DNA of 64,000 nt. It comes from Sphingobacteriaceae bacterium (GTDB lineage Bacteria > Bacteroidota > Bacteroidia > Sphingobacteriales > Sphingobacteriaceae). Shown here piece by piece: positions 50,943 to 59,641 of this stretch (position 1 is its first letter; each line of letters starts with the position of its first letter). The stretch is taken from positions 1-64,000 of the forward strand of contig JACMJM010000042.1 of the NCBI GenBank assembly GCA_014380615.1, written 5' to 3'. Position numbers and translations under genes: made by a program. The notes below the pieces were generated by a model, which made no database searches, was not told the DNA's origin, and worked only from the letters and a program-made list of their open reading frames with translations.

Positions 50943-53102
50943 ATGCGTAGCCGTATACCGCCCAAGTACATTAAAATTGCCACCATTTCCTTATCATGCT
51001 TACTTGTACTGTTTCTGATCGGCGTTTCCATCGCCTACTCAAAACGTGAAGCGATTTTGAACGCAGTGATCGCTAAAGCAATTAATAAGGCTAAAAGAGA
51101 TTACAATCTTGAACTTAAAATAAGCGATCCTCATTTTGAGGGCCTTACAAAAGTAGCTTTCTCTAATATTTCTATCGTTCCTCAAAACCGTGACAGCCTT
51201 ATAAATATTAATGATTTACATGTTGGCGTTAAACTGTTTCCGCTTATTACCGGCGATATTAAACTTGGCAGCTTAACCTTTGAAAGCGGAAAGATAAATT
51301 TAGTGAAGCGTGATAGTATCAGAAACTACGATTTTTTGTTTAAGAAAAAGAATCGCGATAGCACTAAAACCACCAAAGCTGATTTGGCGGCAATGGCAAA
51401 CCGGCTCCTCAACCAGGTATTGTATAAAATCCCTGAGGATATGAGGGTGACTAATTTTGATGTAGTAATTAATCATGACGATGATAAGTTAAGGTTTTTT
51501 ACGAGCCTGGCCACTATTGACGACGGGGAGTTTAAATCGAATATCCATGTAAATAACAATGAAGCGGTATGGCATTTGGAAGGCACCGTTGAACCCGGAG
51601 ATAAACAACTGGCATTTAAGCTGTATGCGGAAAATAAAAAGGTAGAGTTAGCCTTGATTCAAAAAAAACTAGGGCTAAAGCTGAATTTCGATACCGTTTA
51701 CGCCCAACTTAACCGGGCCGTAAAAGACGGTGATGAATTTCGTATTTACGGATCATGGGCCATCAGGAACCTTCTTATAAATCATCCAAAAATCGCTGCG
51801 AATAACATCATTATCCCCAGTGGAGCGATAGATGCGGATGTTTTGATAGGTGAGAATTTTATTGCTCTGGACAGTACTTCGGTAATTTATTTAAAGAATA
51901 TTAAGGCTAATCCTTATATCAAATACACCAGTATTAAAGGCTCTAAATCGCCGCATAAAACGTATGATTTGAAGCTCAAGACTGATGATTTGAATGCCCA
52001 GGAACTTTTTGACGCCTTTCCGGTAGGTTTGTTTGAATCGTTGGATGGCATTAAAGTAAAAGGCCAGCTTCAGTACAACCTCGATTTCTTTCTCGACTCT
52101 AAAAAACCGGATAGTGTTAGGATAAACTCTTCATTGCACAAAAGCGCAGATTTTCGAATTCTACGATGGGGGAAAATGAACCTGCAAAAAGTTAATAGCA
52201 GTTTTGTGTATACCCCTTACGAATACGGTAAGCCCATGCGCGATATTGTAATTGGCCCCCAAAACCCTGATTATGTACCTATAAATCAAATATCACCAAA
52301 TCTTCGAAATGCGGTTTTAACGGCAGAGGATCCTTCGTTTTATACTCATAATGGCTTTGTAGAAAAAGCATTTCAACGGTCAATAGCCACAAACTTTAAA
52401 GAGAAGGCCTTTAAACGAGGAGGCAGCACAATTTCTATGCAGTTGGTGAAAAACGTTTTTCTCAGCCGCCAAAAAACAATGGCCCGAAAAATCGAAGAAA
52501 TCCTGATAGTATGGCTGATAGAAAATAACCGTATCTCTTCTAAGCAGCGAATGTTCGAGGTTTATTTAAACCTTATAGAGTGGGGCAATAATGTTTACGG
52601 AATCGGCGAAGCGGCCCGTTATTATTTCGGGAAACATCCTTCGGAACTTGATTTAGGTGAGAGTATTTTTCTCGCGAACATAGTTCCGAGGCCTAAGAAG
52701 GGCTTGTACTTTTTCGAAGGAGACGGAAGCCTGACCTATAGTTTGCGAGGCTATTTTAAGTTAATAGGCGGACTGATGGCAAGGCGGGGATATGCAAGCC
52801 GGGATACCAATGCTTATGGATTCTATGGCGTAAGACTGAAGCCTAGTTTGCGGAGACAAGTAGACCCGACGGATTCTGTTGCGGTAGATTCTTTATATGA
52901 AGAGGGGGCCGAAATTCAGCATAAAAGTGAAGGAGGCTTTTTTAGGAGTTTGTTCGGGCGACGAAACCCTGATACTGTACGCATAGACTCTAAAAATAAA
53001 ACATTTGTTAAAAAAGATACGATAGTTACTCCCGCCGAACTTAGGCAACAACGGCGCGAGCAACGGAGAAAAGAACGCGAGGAAAAACGGAAGGGATTAT
53101 GA
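50943..53102 (+). CDS. Monofunctional GT51 peptidoglycan transglycosylase with AsmA-like N-terminal region
   Basis: The 719-residue protein has one N-terminal TM (about 11-31), then about 400 residues of beta-rich sequence resembling AsmA-type repeats (LKISDPHFEGLTKVAFSNISI). The GT51 domain (about 445-610) has NAVLTAEDPSFYTHNGF with the catalytic Glu (about 462), KRGGSTISMQLVKNVFL, RKIEEILIVWLIENNRISSKQRMFEVYLNLIEWGNNVYGIGEAARYYFG. There is no transpeptidase domain. A highly basic Arg/Glu tail ends the protein. It polymerises lipid II glycan strands; the N-terminal half may contact lipids or partners. Confidence 0.88.
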   Translation: MRSRIPPKYIKIATISLSCLLVLFLIGVSIAYSKREAILNAVIAKAINKAKRDYNLELKISDPHFEGLTKVAFSNISIVPQNRDSLININDLHVGVKLFPLITGDIKLGSLTFESGKINLVKRDSIRNYDFLFKKKNRDSTKTTKADLAAMANRLLNQVLYKIPEDMRVTNFDVVINHDDDKLRFFTSLATIDDGEFKSNIHVNNNEAVWHLEGTVEPGDKQLAFKLYAENKKVELALIQKKLGLKLNFDTVYAQLNRAVKDGDEFRIYGSWAIRNLLINHPKIAANNIIIPSGAIDADVLIGENFIALDSTSVIYLKNIKANPYIKYTSIKGSKSPHKTYDLKLKTDDLNAQELFDAFPVGLFESLDGIKVKGQLQYNLDFFLDSKKPDSVRINSSLHKSADFRILRWGKMNLQKVNSSFVYTPYEYGKPMRDIVIGPQNPDYVPINQISPNLRNAVLTAEDPSFYTHNGFVEKAFQRSIATNFKEKAFKRGGSTISMQLVKNVFLSRQKTMARKIEEILIVWLIENNRISSKQRMFEVYLNLIEWGNNVYGIGEAARYYFGKHPSELDLGESIFLANIVPRPKKGLYFFEGDGSLTYSLRGYFKLIGGLMARRGYASRDTNAYGFYGVRLKPSLRRQVDPTDSVAVDSLYEEGAEIQHKSEGGFFRSLFGRRNPDTVRIDSKNKTFVKKDTIVTPAELRQQRREQRRKEREEKRKGL

Positions 53103-53145
53103 TTTTTACTACCTTAGATAGTAACTGCGATACGAAACACAGCTG

Positions 53146-53700
53146 ATGAAAATAGAAATAGAAGACAAAGAGTTTGATTTGCTTTTGGAGTACGATCAGA
53201 TTAAAAAGCGCATCAGGTTTTTAGGCATCCAGCTTAATGTGGATTATGAAAAACGGGTACCCGTTTTCTTAGGGGTGTTAAACGGCAGCTTTATTTTTAT
53301 GGCCGACTTGATCAAACAAATTAATGTTTCTTCCGAAATCAGTTTTGTAAAAGTTTCATCCTATAACGGCAACGATACCAGTTCGGGTGTTGTTAAAGAA
53401 GTGCTGGGCCTCGATATGAATTTGAAAAACCGGGATGTAATTATCGTGGAAGACATTGTGGATACGGGTATAACGCTTAGCTATCTCATCGAAAAAATTA
53501 AAGCCCAGGAACCAGCCTCAATCTCAGTATGTACTCTTCTCTTAAAACCTCTCTCCCTGCAGCGGGAAATAGAGGAAATAGATTATGTAGGATTCGAAAT
53601 ACAAAACGAGTTTGTAGTAGGCTACGGGCTGGATTATAAAGGCCTTGGGCGCAATCTTACCGACATTTATCGTGCAATATCGGTTCCTTCTGAAACCTAA
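53146..53700 (+). CDS. hpt: Hypoxanthine phosphoribosyltransferase
   Basis: The 184-residue protein has the PRPP-binding VIIVEDIVDTGITLSYL (about 105-121), VFLGVLNGSFIFMADLI near 45, and VGYGLDYKGLGRNLTDIY at the end. It salvages hypoxanthine and guanine with PRPP. Length is standard. It lies 43 bp after the transglycosylase gene and 36 bp before psd. Confidence 0.94.
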   Translation: MKIEIEDKEFDLLLEYDQIKKRIRFLGIQLNVDYEKRVPVFLGVLNGSFIFMADLIKQINVSSEISFVKVSSYNGNDTSSGVVKEVLGLDMNLKNRDVIIVEDIVDTGITLSYLIEKIKAQEPASISVCTLLLKPLSLQREIEEIDYVGFEIQNEFVVGYGLDYKGLGRNLTDIYRAISVPSET

Positions 53701-53736
53701 TTCGTAGAATTTTAGCATCTTTGAAAAATTTTTGAA

Positions 53737-54393
53737 ATGACTATTCATAAAGAAGGCTACACATCTCTCGCTTTAACCGTTTTGCTTATTTTCGTTATTA
53801 ATGCTTTAGTGCATTACTACTTTCCTGATACAGAATGGTTACGCTGGCTGGTATACATTATTTCTTTTGCACTCTTTATTACTATTCTTCAATTTTTTAG
53901 GAGCCCCAGTCGTAAATGGTCGCAAAATGACGGACATATAATTTGCCCCGCCGATGGAAAAGTTGTAGTTATTGAAGAGACTACCGAATCGGAGTATTTT
54001 AAAGACAAGAGATTACAAGTTTCGATTTTCATGTCGCCGATTAACGTACACGTTAACCGTAACCCTATTTCTGGTATTGTGAAATTCGTTAAATACCACA
54101 AGGGGAAATATTTGGTGGCCTGGGATCCGAAATCGTCTACAGATAACGAACGTACTACCATCGTAGTGGAAAACAAGGAGGGTGTTCCGGTATTGTTCCG
54201 CCAAATTGCCGGAGCTTTGGCCCGCCGGATAGTATGGTACGTTAAGGAAGGAGATGAAGTAAAACAGGGCGATCAGTTCGGGTTTATAAAATTCGGGTCG
54301 CGTGTAGATGTGTTTTTGCCCGTGGGTACAAAAATAAATGTGAAGATTGGTGATACTGTGAAAGGCGGTATTACCGTTTTAGGAGAATTCTGA
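53737..54393 (+). CDS. psd: Phosphatidylserine decarboxylase (short, archaeal-type proenzyme)
   Basis: The 218-residue protein has one or two N-terminal TM helices (about 9-27, 33-50), ICPADGKVVVIEET, MSPINVHVNRNPISG (substrate loop), RQIAGALARRIVWYVKEGD and FIKFGSRVDVFLP. The FGSR segment holds the self-cleavage Gly-Ser that becomes the pyruvoyl group. It makes phosphatidylethanolamine. The short form is the one used in Bacteroidota. Confidence 0.95.
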   Translation: MTIHKEGYTSLALTVLLIFVINALVHYYFPDTEWLRWLVYIISFALFITILQFFRSPSRKWSQNDGHIICPADGKVVVIEETTESEYFKDKRLQVSIFMSPINVHVNRNPISGIVKFVKYHKGKYLVAWDPKSSTDNERTTIVVENKEGVPVLFRQIAGALARRIVWYVKEGDEVKQGDQFGFIKFGSRVDVFLPVGTKINVKIGDTVKGGITVLGEF

Positions 54394-54410
54394 TTAAATA
54401 AAAACCAATT

Positions 54411-54629
54411 ATGAAAAAGATTTTAATAGCATTAACTGTATTTGCTTCTGTAACCGCAGCTTCGGCTCAACAAAAAAAACCGGCTCAGAAAAAAGCTGAA
54501 ATTAAAAAGGAGGTAAGCGGTGCAAAGAAAGATTGCTGCGCAAAAGATGAGGCCGACGATTGTTGCGCCCCCGCAGAAAAAACTAAAACTGTTTCTTCGG
54601 TAAAGAAAGCTCCCGCTAAAAAAGGATAG
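54411..54629 (+). CDS. Small exported Lys-rich protein with two CC pairs
   Basis: The 72-residue protein has a signal peptide (KKILIALTVFASVTAASAQ, cleavage near 20). The mature part of about 52 residues is rich in Lys and Ala and has two vicinal Cys pairs, DCCAKDEADDCCAP (about 41-54). Spaced CC pairs suggest metal or disulfide chemistry; no family is recognised. It lies 17 bp after psd and before a very strong terminator, so it closes the operon. Confidence 0.75.
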   Translation: MKKILIALTVFASVTAASAQQKKPAQKKAEIKKEVSGAKKDCCAKDEADDCCAPAEKTKTVSSVKKAPAKKG

Positions 54630-54642
54630 TTCTTAATCCAAA

Positions 54643-54690
54643 AGACATAAAAAAAGCGTCTGAGTGTTCCTCGACGCTTTTTTTATGTCT
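54643..54690. terminator. Strong bidirectional terminator
   Basis: Perfect 18-bp arms AGACATAAAAAAAGCGTC (54643-54660) and its complement (54673-54690), with a 12-nt loop, separate the psd operon (plus) from rplS (minus). A- and T-tracts suit both directions. Confidence 0.9.
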
Positions 54691-54699
54691 TTACTGATA

Positions 54700-55044
54700 T
54701 TATCTTTTAGATTTAATACGAGCGGCTTTACCGGTTAAAGCACGAAGATAGAACAACTTTGCTCTTCTAACTTTACCGCGGTTGTTAACTTCAACCTTAT
54801 CAATATTCGGAGAGTTGATGGGGAATATACGCTCAACACCCACTCCATTCGACACTTTACGTACAGTAAAAGTTTCGTTTGCATTTACACCGTTGCGCTG
54901 GATAACAACACCCTGATAAATCTGAATACGCTCTTTATTTCCTTCGCGGATTTTATAGTGTACACTTACAGTATCTCCAGATTTGAATGCAGGAACTTCT
55001 TTTTTCGCAACTGCCTGCTCTTCAACAAATTTTACTAAATCCAT
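54700..55044 (-). CDS. rplS: 50S ribosomal protein L19
   Basis: The 114-residue protein has [86 protein letters not shown], the conserved L19 body. It sits at the 30S-50S interface. In many bacteria rplS is linked to rpsP-rimM-trmD; here trmD lies about 1.5 kb away and rpsP-rimM about 5 kb away, separated by accessory genes. Confidence 0.97.
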   Translation of the reverse strand: MDLVKFVEEQAVAKKEVPAFKSGDTVSVHYKIREGNKERIQIYQGVVIQRNGVNANETFTVRKVSNGVGVERIFPINSPNIDKVEVNNRGKVRRAKLFYLRALTGKAARIKSKR

Positions 55045-55090
55045 GATTTTAAGCTCTTAATACGATTTTTAATCCTTAAAAATCGGACTG

Positions 55091-55098
55091 CAATATTA
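55091..55098 (-). promoter_or_regulatory. Putative -7 box of rplS
   Basis: Minus-strand TAATATTG differs from TAnnTTTG at one position and lies 46 nt upstream of the rplS ATG. Confidence 0.4.
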
Positions 55099-55144
55099 GG
55101 GATTTTATTTTAATAATAAAAGGGAGATTTAAAATTAATAGCAA

Positions 55145-55813
55145 TCAAAAGTTTTTAATTACAGGGATGCTGAAATATACCGTGGAACCATGGGTTTCAT
55201 TCTTTTCCGACCATAGATTTCCGCCATATAAACTCAAAATATCATAGCAATAATCTAAGGTTCTGTCAGCTACCCCCCAGCAGTGGTTTTCCTGCAAAAG
55301 CGATTCAGCCAGTCCGCAAAGCGTGGCTGTTTCAATGCCCGATATTGAAAATACACCAAATGTGTCAGTATAACTCGAGTTTATTTTTAAGCAACCAGAC
55401 TGAGGAAATTTTGCAAGAAGCAACAGAAGCCGATGTAATGCCCACCCAAAGAGGGTGAGATTTATTTTGCCGTTACGGAGGTCTTTTACATTATTCTCCG
55501 CCTTCCAGTCATCACCCGCCAAAGCCTTAATTATCTTTATTATAAGTTGGGCCTGAAATTGTGTGTTTCCAGAATATACGGCCTCTTTACCTAATTGTAA
55601 TTCACTCCAGTTTTCCAGGTCTCCGCAAATAAGGTCGCAAGATTTTAAAGACGACCTGATCCCATCAACTAGATGCTTATAAGTTTGTTGGCTTTCATCG
55701 CCCGGCCAGGATTTCAAATGCTCCTTTAGCCTCCCTGCCGGAATATATAATTCATTAATGAGGCTTAACAACCTTAAATGGATGTATTGGTGCGTTTCTA
55801 TTTTTCCTCCCAT
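55145..55813 (-). CDS. Protein with degenerate histidine-kinase-like C-terminus
   Basis: The 222-residue protein has an N-terminal helical part (HLRLLSLINELYIPAGRLKEHL, about 11-32). Its C-terminal region ends YCYDILSLYGGNLWSEKNETHGSTVYFSIP, very like the last helix and strands (G2 box and GSTF-F-LP) of HATPase domains. The N, G1 and F boxes needed for ATP binding are not visible, so it is probably not an active kinase. It starts 16 bp inside the end of the HTH-like gene upstream. The HATPase relation is an inference. Confidence 0.7.
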   Translation of the reverse strand: MGGKIETHQYIHLRLLSLINELYIPAGRLKEHLKSWPGDESQQTYKHLVDGIRSSLKSCDLICGDLENWSELQLGKEAVYSGNTQFQAQLIIKIIKALAGDDWKAENNVKDLRNGKINLTLFGWALHRLLLLLAKFPQSGCLKINSSYTDTFGVFSISGIETATLCGLAESLLQENHCWGVADRTLDYCYDILSLYGGNLWSEKNETHGSTVYFSIPVIKNF

Positions 55814-56067
55814 TCTTCAAGTAATTGTTTTAATGATTTGTAGTCGGGCTTAAAGTTTTCGAGCTGGCCGCTTTCCAATCCGAATATTTTTTCAAGTAAC
55901 ACCACTTTTTGGTGCGGTATATCCTGCTCGTCGGTAAGCCTTATGTTTCTGTAGTTCGAAAATGTATTTAATGAAACATTAATTGCCTGGGGTATAATTT
56001 TAAGAGCCTTCCGATAGTCTTTCATCGGAAGTTGTATTAAAAGATCGTTTATGCGGTACTTATACAT
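55798..56067 (-). CDS. Small HTH-like protein, 89 aa
   Basis: The protein (MYKYRINDLLIQLPMKDYRKAL, INVSLNTFSNYRNIRL, FGLESGQLENFKPDYKSL) has the spacing of a helix-turn-helix: a short helix, a turn, then SLNTFSNYRNI as a possible recognition helix, followed by a strand-like linker. It overlaps the next gene by 16 bp and is divergent from another small HTH gene. Probably a regulator of this local cluster; no named family is claimed. Confidence 0.65.
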   Translation of the reverse strand: MYKYRINDLLIQLPMKDYRKALKIIPQAINVSLNTFSNYRNIRLTDEQDIPHQKVVLLEKIFGLESGQLENFKPDYKSLKQLLEEWEEK

Positions 56068-56173
56068 ATTTCAAAAGATTGTATATTTATACCAAATTTT
56101 TGTGATTTACTCCTAAATTTTTGAGGATTTTTCATATTTTAATAGGTAAATATTACCAATAAAAATAGCAATT

Positions 56174-56181
56174 TAGATTTG
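56174..56181 (+). promoter_or_regulatory. Putative -7 box of the XRE-like gene
   Basis: TAGATTTG fits TAnnTTTG, 22 nt upstream of the ATG at 56204. A small palindrome GGTAA-ATA-TTACC (56145-56157) lies where the -33 region should be. Confidence 0.5.
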
Positions 56182-56203
56182 ATGATAAAAATTTTTATTC
56201 AAA

Positions 56204-56545
56204 ATGGCATTGAAAACGATTGTTGATAGAAGGCTTAAAGAACAGGACCGATCATTAAGCTGGCTGGCAGGCCAAATAGATAAAACTTTTGACGGATTGA
56301 AACTGAGTTTGTTGAAAGAATCTTTGAAATACAGCGACATTAAAAAAATGGCCGAGGTATTAAAGGTACCTCCCGCATATTTTTTTGAAGAAGAAAATAC
56401 AATCGAAAATATGGTTGAGGAAGAGAAGTTTGAATACTCCAGTTTAAAGACTGAGCTTTCATCATGCAAAGAACTTGCTGGTACTTTAAAAAGCCAACTG
56501 GCAGATAAAGAAAAGATTATTGAGCTTTTAAGTTTGAAGCATTAA
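56204..56545 (+). CDS. XRE-like HTH protein with C-terminal coiled coil
   Basis: The 113-residue protein has an HTH-like N-terminus ([56 protein letters not shown], about 8-65), where [19 protein letters not shown] is the probable helix-turn-helix. A heptad-rich helix ([30 protein letters not shown]) follows, suited to dimerisation. It is divergent from the 89-residue HTH gene and overlaps trmD's end by 4 bp in convergent orientation. Target unknown. Confidence 0.78.
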   Translation: MALKTIVDRRLKEQDRSLSWLAGQIDKTFDGLKLSLLKESLKYSDIKKMAEVLKVPPAYFFEEENTIENMVEEEKFEYSSLKTELSSCKELAGTLKSQLADKEKIIELLSLKH

Positions 56546-57219
56546 TCTTTGAGAAGATCAGGCCGACGGTTCCTGGTACGCTCCAGAGCCTGATCATCAC
56601 GCCATTCATTAATCTTTACCGGGTTGCCGCTTAAAAGAATTTCGGGCACTTTATGCCCTTTCCAATCGGCGGGCCTGGTATAAATGGGCGCATCCAGTAA
56701 ATCGCCCTGAAATGAATCGGAAAGAGCCGAGGTTTCGTCAGATAATACACCGGGAATTAATCTGACGATGGAATCTACCAGAACTGCCGCAGGTAACTCA
56801 CCTCCCGAGAGAACATAATCGCCTATTGAAATTTCGCGGGTTACAAACAGGTCGCGAATCCTTTGATCTATCCCTTTGTAATGGCCGCAAAGAATAATTA
56901 TATTTTCTTTTGAAGAAAGATGGTTAGCGATGGATTGGTTCAAAAGCTCTCCATCCGGACTCATAAATATTACTTCATCATAGTCTCTTTCCGATTTCAG
57001 TTTTTCGATGCAGGCGGCAAAGGGTTCGATAGACATCACCATACCGCTTCCGCCACCATAGGGATAGTCATCCACGCTCTTCTGCTTATTAGTGGCGTAA
57101 TCCCGCAGGTTGTGAACAACAATCTCCGTAAGGCCTTTCTTTTGCGCCCGCTGTAAAATAGAATGGGCAAAGGGGCTTTCAAGCAAGCCGGGGAGAACTG
57201 TGATGATATCGAAACGCAT
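56542..57219 (-). CDS. trmD: tRNA (guanine-N1-)-methyltransferase
   Basis: The 225-residue SPOUT enzyme has [91 protein letters not shown], and [21 protein letters not shown]. It makes m1G37 in tRNA and prevents frameshifting. Length is standard. Confidence 0.97.
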   Translation of the reverse strand: MRFDIITVLPGLLESPFAHSILQRAQKKGLTEIVVHNLRDYATNKQKSVDDYPYGGGSGMVMSIEPFAACIEKLKSERDYDEVIFMSPDGELLNQSIANHLSSKENIIILCGHYKGIDQRIRDLFVTREISIGDYVLSGGELPAAVLVDSIVRLIPGVLSDETSALSDSFQGDLLDAPIYTRPADWKGHKVPEILLSGNPVKINEWRDDQALERTRNRRPDLLKD

Positions 57220-57223
57220 GGTG

Positions 57224-57231
57224 CAAAGATA
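57224..57231 (-). promoter_or_regulatory. Putative -7 box of trmD
   Basis: Minus-strand TATCTTTG exactly fits TAnnTTTG and ends 4 nt before the trmD ATG, implying a near-leaderless transcript. Confidence 0.45.
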
Positions 57232-57285
57232 GAGATAGGGGAGGCAACAAACCTATAAGGTTTTCAAAACCTTACAGGTCGGGAA

Positions 57286-58479
57286 TCATTTTAGTAGTTT
57301 TTTTATCTCCCTAATTAACACTTCGCCAATATTGGTTTGAAATCCTACACTGTGCCAGGCAATATTGCCCTCTTGGTCAATCACAAAGAAGTGGGGAATG
57401 CCAGACACGCCATAGTCTCGAAGTATTTTTTTATTCTTTTGATCTTTTTCATTGTAAACAACGGTAAATTTCATCCCGTATCTCTCAACATATTTCTTCA
57501 GCTTGTCTTTTACCTCGTCCGAATACACGCTTACCAGGCGGACTTTACTCGAGTCAACCGAATCTTGGAGTTTGTTCATTTCTTTCACTGCTACCAGGCA
57601 GTATCCACAGTATACTCCGGAGAACTCTAATACAACAACTTTTCCTTTTAATTGGGATAAACTCAAAGAGTCGCCTTGAACTACCGGGAGCTTCCATTCG
57701 GGTGCTTTTTGTCCCTTTTTTAAGTCGATGGCATTTTCTCTTTTCAATGTCGGCGAGTATTCTATCTTCCTGTAGCCTGGCACCTCATTCACATCAGTAG
57801 TTAATATCTGATTAATAGCCGTATCATTTATCTTAAAACCAGAAAGGTTGCTTTCGATTATTTGGATGCCGTACTCGCTTTGAGAGAACGACTTTACATG
57901 AGCAGGTAAATGGGTTTGAACGTTTATGGAGATCTCTTTATAATATTGGGTACGCTGCTTATTTATCAATGTGTCTGTATATGTTAACCGCAACCGGTTA
58001 CAGGGCATGTTGTTAATTGTTGTATCAGCAATCATTCGCATTTTGTAATCCCTTTTGCCCTTTATTGGGGAAAGCATGTTGTAAATATCCAATATTGATT
58101 GGGTGTACAACATCTTAGATGTAATATTGCTTCTTTCTCCGGGATACTTTTGTAGATCAGTTACATTTATCGTACTATCCGCCGCATTCACTCTCGTTAT
58201 AGTTTTTCCATTATAGATATCGTTGATATCGTTTGCTTTTAAAGAGTAATAGGCTCTTATATTACTGTCTAGTGGAACCATTTTAAACAGACAAGAACCT
58301 GAAAAGGGGGTGAAATCATTTGCGTCTCCTATGTTCCCCCATTTCTGGGAGGAAGAATGGCTTATCGTCTTACAACTTCTCACTTTGTCAACTAATTTTT
58401 GAGCAATGGTTTGCGCATCCTGTGCTTGTACTAATTGCAGGATTAAGAGCAGTGAAAGGGTAGTTACTATTCGTTTCAT
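57286..58479 (-). CDS. Exported TlpA-like thiol-disulfide protein with N-terminal lipoprotein-localisation-like domain
   Basis: The 397-residue protein has a signal peptide (about 1-19). An N-terminal beta-rich domain (about 25-245) looks like an outer-membrane-lipoprotein or DUF4292-like sorting fold (KMRMIADTTINNMPCNRLRLTYTD). A C-terminal thioredoxin fold follows (about 255-397: APEWKLPVVQGDSLSLSQLKGKVVVLEF, VYCGYCLVAVKEMNKLQD with the redox CGYC, YGVSGIPHFFVIDQEGNI with cis-Pro). It should act on envelope disulfides. It starts 20 bp after the XRE regulator gene and may be part of that operon. Confidence 0.85.
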   Translation of the reverse strand: MKRIVTTLSLLLILQLVQAQDAQTIAQKLVDKVRSCKTISHSSSQKWGNIGDANDFTPFSGSCLFKMVPLDSNIRAYYSLKANDINDIYNGKTITRVNAADSTINVTDLQKYPGERSNITSKMLYTQSILDIYNMLSPIKGKRDYKMRMIADTTINNMPCNRLRLTYTDTLINKQRTQYYKEISINVQTHLPAHVKSFSQSEYGIQIIESNLSGFKINDTAINQILTTDVNEVPGYRKIEYSPTLKRENAIDLKKGQKAPEWKLPVVQGDSLSLSQLKGKVVVLEFSGVYCGYCLVAVKEMNKLQDSVDSSKVRLVSVYSDEVKDKLKKYVERYGMKFTVVYNEKDQKNKKILRDYGVSGIPHFFVIDQEGNIAWHSVGFQTNIGEVLIREIKKLLK

Positions 58480-58499
58480 TCCGATAGGCTTAAATTAGT

Positions 58500-58700
58500 T
58501 TAGTCATCCGCATCCAACTCAAATATTTCATTTACTGGTTTACCGAAAATACGTGATATTTTTAATGCCAACACGGTTGACGGTACGTATTTATTAGATT
58601 CGATTGTGTTTATAGTTTGGCGACTTACGCCGATCAAATCGGCTAAATCTGCCTGGGTAATATTTTTGATTGCGCGTTCTACTTTTATGGTATTTTTCAT
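58500..58700 (-). CDS. XRE-family HTH regulator
   Basis: The 66-residue protein is a compact Cro/CI-type HTH: KVERAIKNITQADLADLIGVSRQTINTIESNKYVPSTVLALKISRIFGKPVNEIFELDADD. QADLADLIGVSRQTINTIE is the helix-turn-helix. Its ATG at 58700 overlaps the upstream membrane-protein stop as ATGA, so that start is preferred over one at 58739. Small regulators of this subtype often sit in operons with small membrane proteins. It probably binds the palindrome at 60102-60119 to control its own operon. Confidence 0.92.
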   Translation of the reverse strand: MKNTIKVERAIKNITQADLADLIGVSRQTINTIESNKYVPSTVLALKISRIFGKPVNEIFELDADD

Positions 58701-59641
58701 GATAACAATCCTCCTTTCACTTCTCTCATGACCTGCCAATAGTGTTTATTGCAGATGAAATTGAATATTATAATAAAAAATAAAAGTGGAGAAATCATAT
58801 GCAGTCCCATTATTCCTAAAAAGCTGCCTTCGAACACAAACATATTCGCTGCTAACAATAACCCATAATTAAAAAGAATTGCCAGCTGCATACTTTCAAG
58901 GCGAAGCTGTTTAGTAAATTCATCTTCGTTAGCATTTTTCGAGAATGCCCATAAGAGTAAAAACAATGGTAATAATAAATGACAAATCCCAAGCGCAATC
59001 CAAAATTTGTTAGCTAAGGACTCATCGATCTCTATAATCACATTCAGATCAATCTGTAATAGTAATGGTATAGTCAGGCATAAGAAAGAACCCCATTTTG
59101 ATACTACTCGGAAGGGAAAATATGGTAAGTAGGTAAGCTTTGGAACACGAAACCGGTCCCTTCTGGAGTAGATGAGATAATAAAAGCGTAAAACGAAGAT
59201 CAATAAGGGAGTAAACAGATGATAGAGGTTAAAATCTGTTTCCCCATAAGGTCCAAATAAACCTTTTGCTTTGTAAACTCCTGTTTCTATGAGAATGACA
59301 TGGGAAATGTAGGCCATGTAGTAGAGGATATAGTTTACCAGAATACCCCATTGCAGAGCGTCCAGTCTCAACTTTGCAGTAAGTTCATCTTCTTTTTTAA
59401 ACTTAGCAAAGGCAATGAACAGCAATCCAAAAATTACAAGAGCCAAAGCGATTTCATTTGTAAAGTTTTGTATTTGGGTTATCGCGTTTTCTTGAGGGAA
59501 TTTCCGGTATTTAACATTAAAATCCAGTGCGGCTATTTCAAAATTTTTATACACGCTCAGATATCCCAATATAAAGCCAGGCAAAGCCAGAATGAAGCCG
59601 ATAAGTTGGAACGACCGGGGAAAAAGATATTTACTTTTCAT
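58697..59641 (-). CDS. Membrane protein with two copies of an EDE-LRL-LQW unit
   Basis: The 314-residue protein consists of two tandem four-TM units. The first carries EDELTAKLRLDALQW (84-98) then NY (103-104). The second carries EDEFTKQLRLESMQL (239-253) then NY (258-259). Each motif is followed by two TM helices. Its N-terminus (MKSKYLFP, TNEIA at 61-65) aligns residue for residue with the 153-residue protein encoded just upstream. It overlaps that gene and the XRE gene by 4 bp each (ATGA). Family and function are not recognised. Confidence 0.82.
   Translation of the reverse strand: MKSKYLFPRSFQLIGFILALPGFILGYLSVYKNFEIAALDFNVKYRKFPQENAITQIQNFTNEIALALVIFGLLFIAFAKFKKEDELTAKLRLDALQWGILVNYILYYMAYISHVILIETGVYKAKGLFGPYGETDFNLYHLFTPLLIFVLRFYYLIYSRRDRFRVPKLTYLPYFPFRVVSKWGSFLCLTIPLLLQIDLNVIIEIDESLANKFWIALGICHLLLPLFLLLWAFSKNANEDEFTKQLRLESMQLAILFNYGLLLAANMFVFEGSFLGIMGLHMISPLLFFIIIFNFICNKHYWQVMREVKGGLLS

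Noticed and set aside
50792..51031. 79-residue minus-strand ORF before the Mrp gene
   Set aside because: It overlaps the start of the transglycosylase gene on the other strand, has low-complexity composition and no recognisable features.
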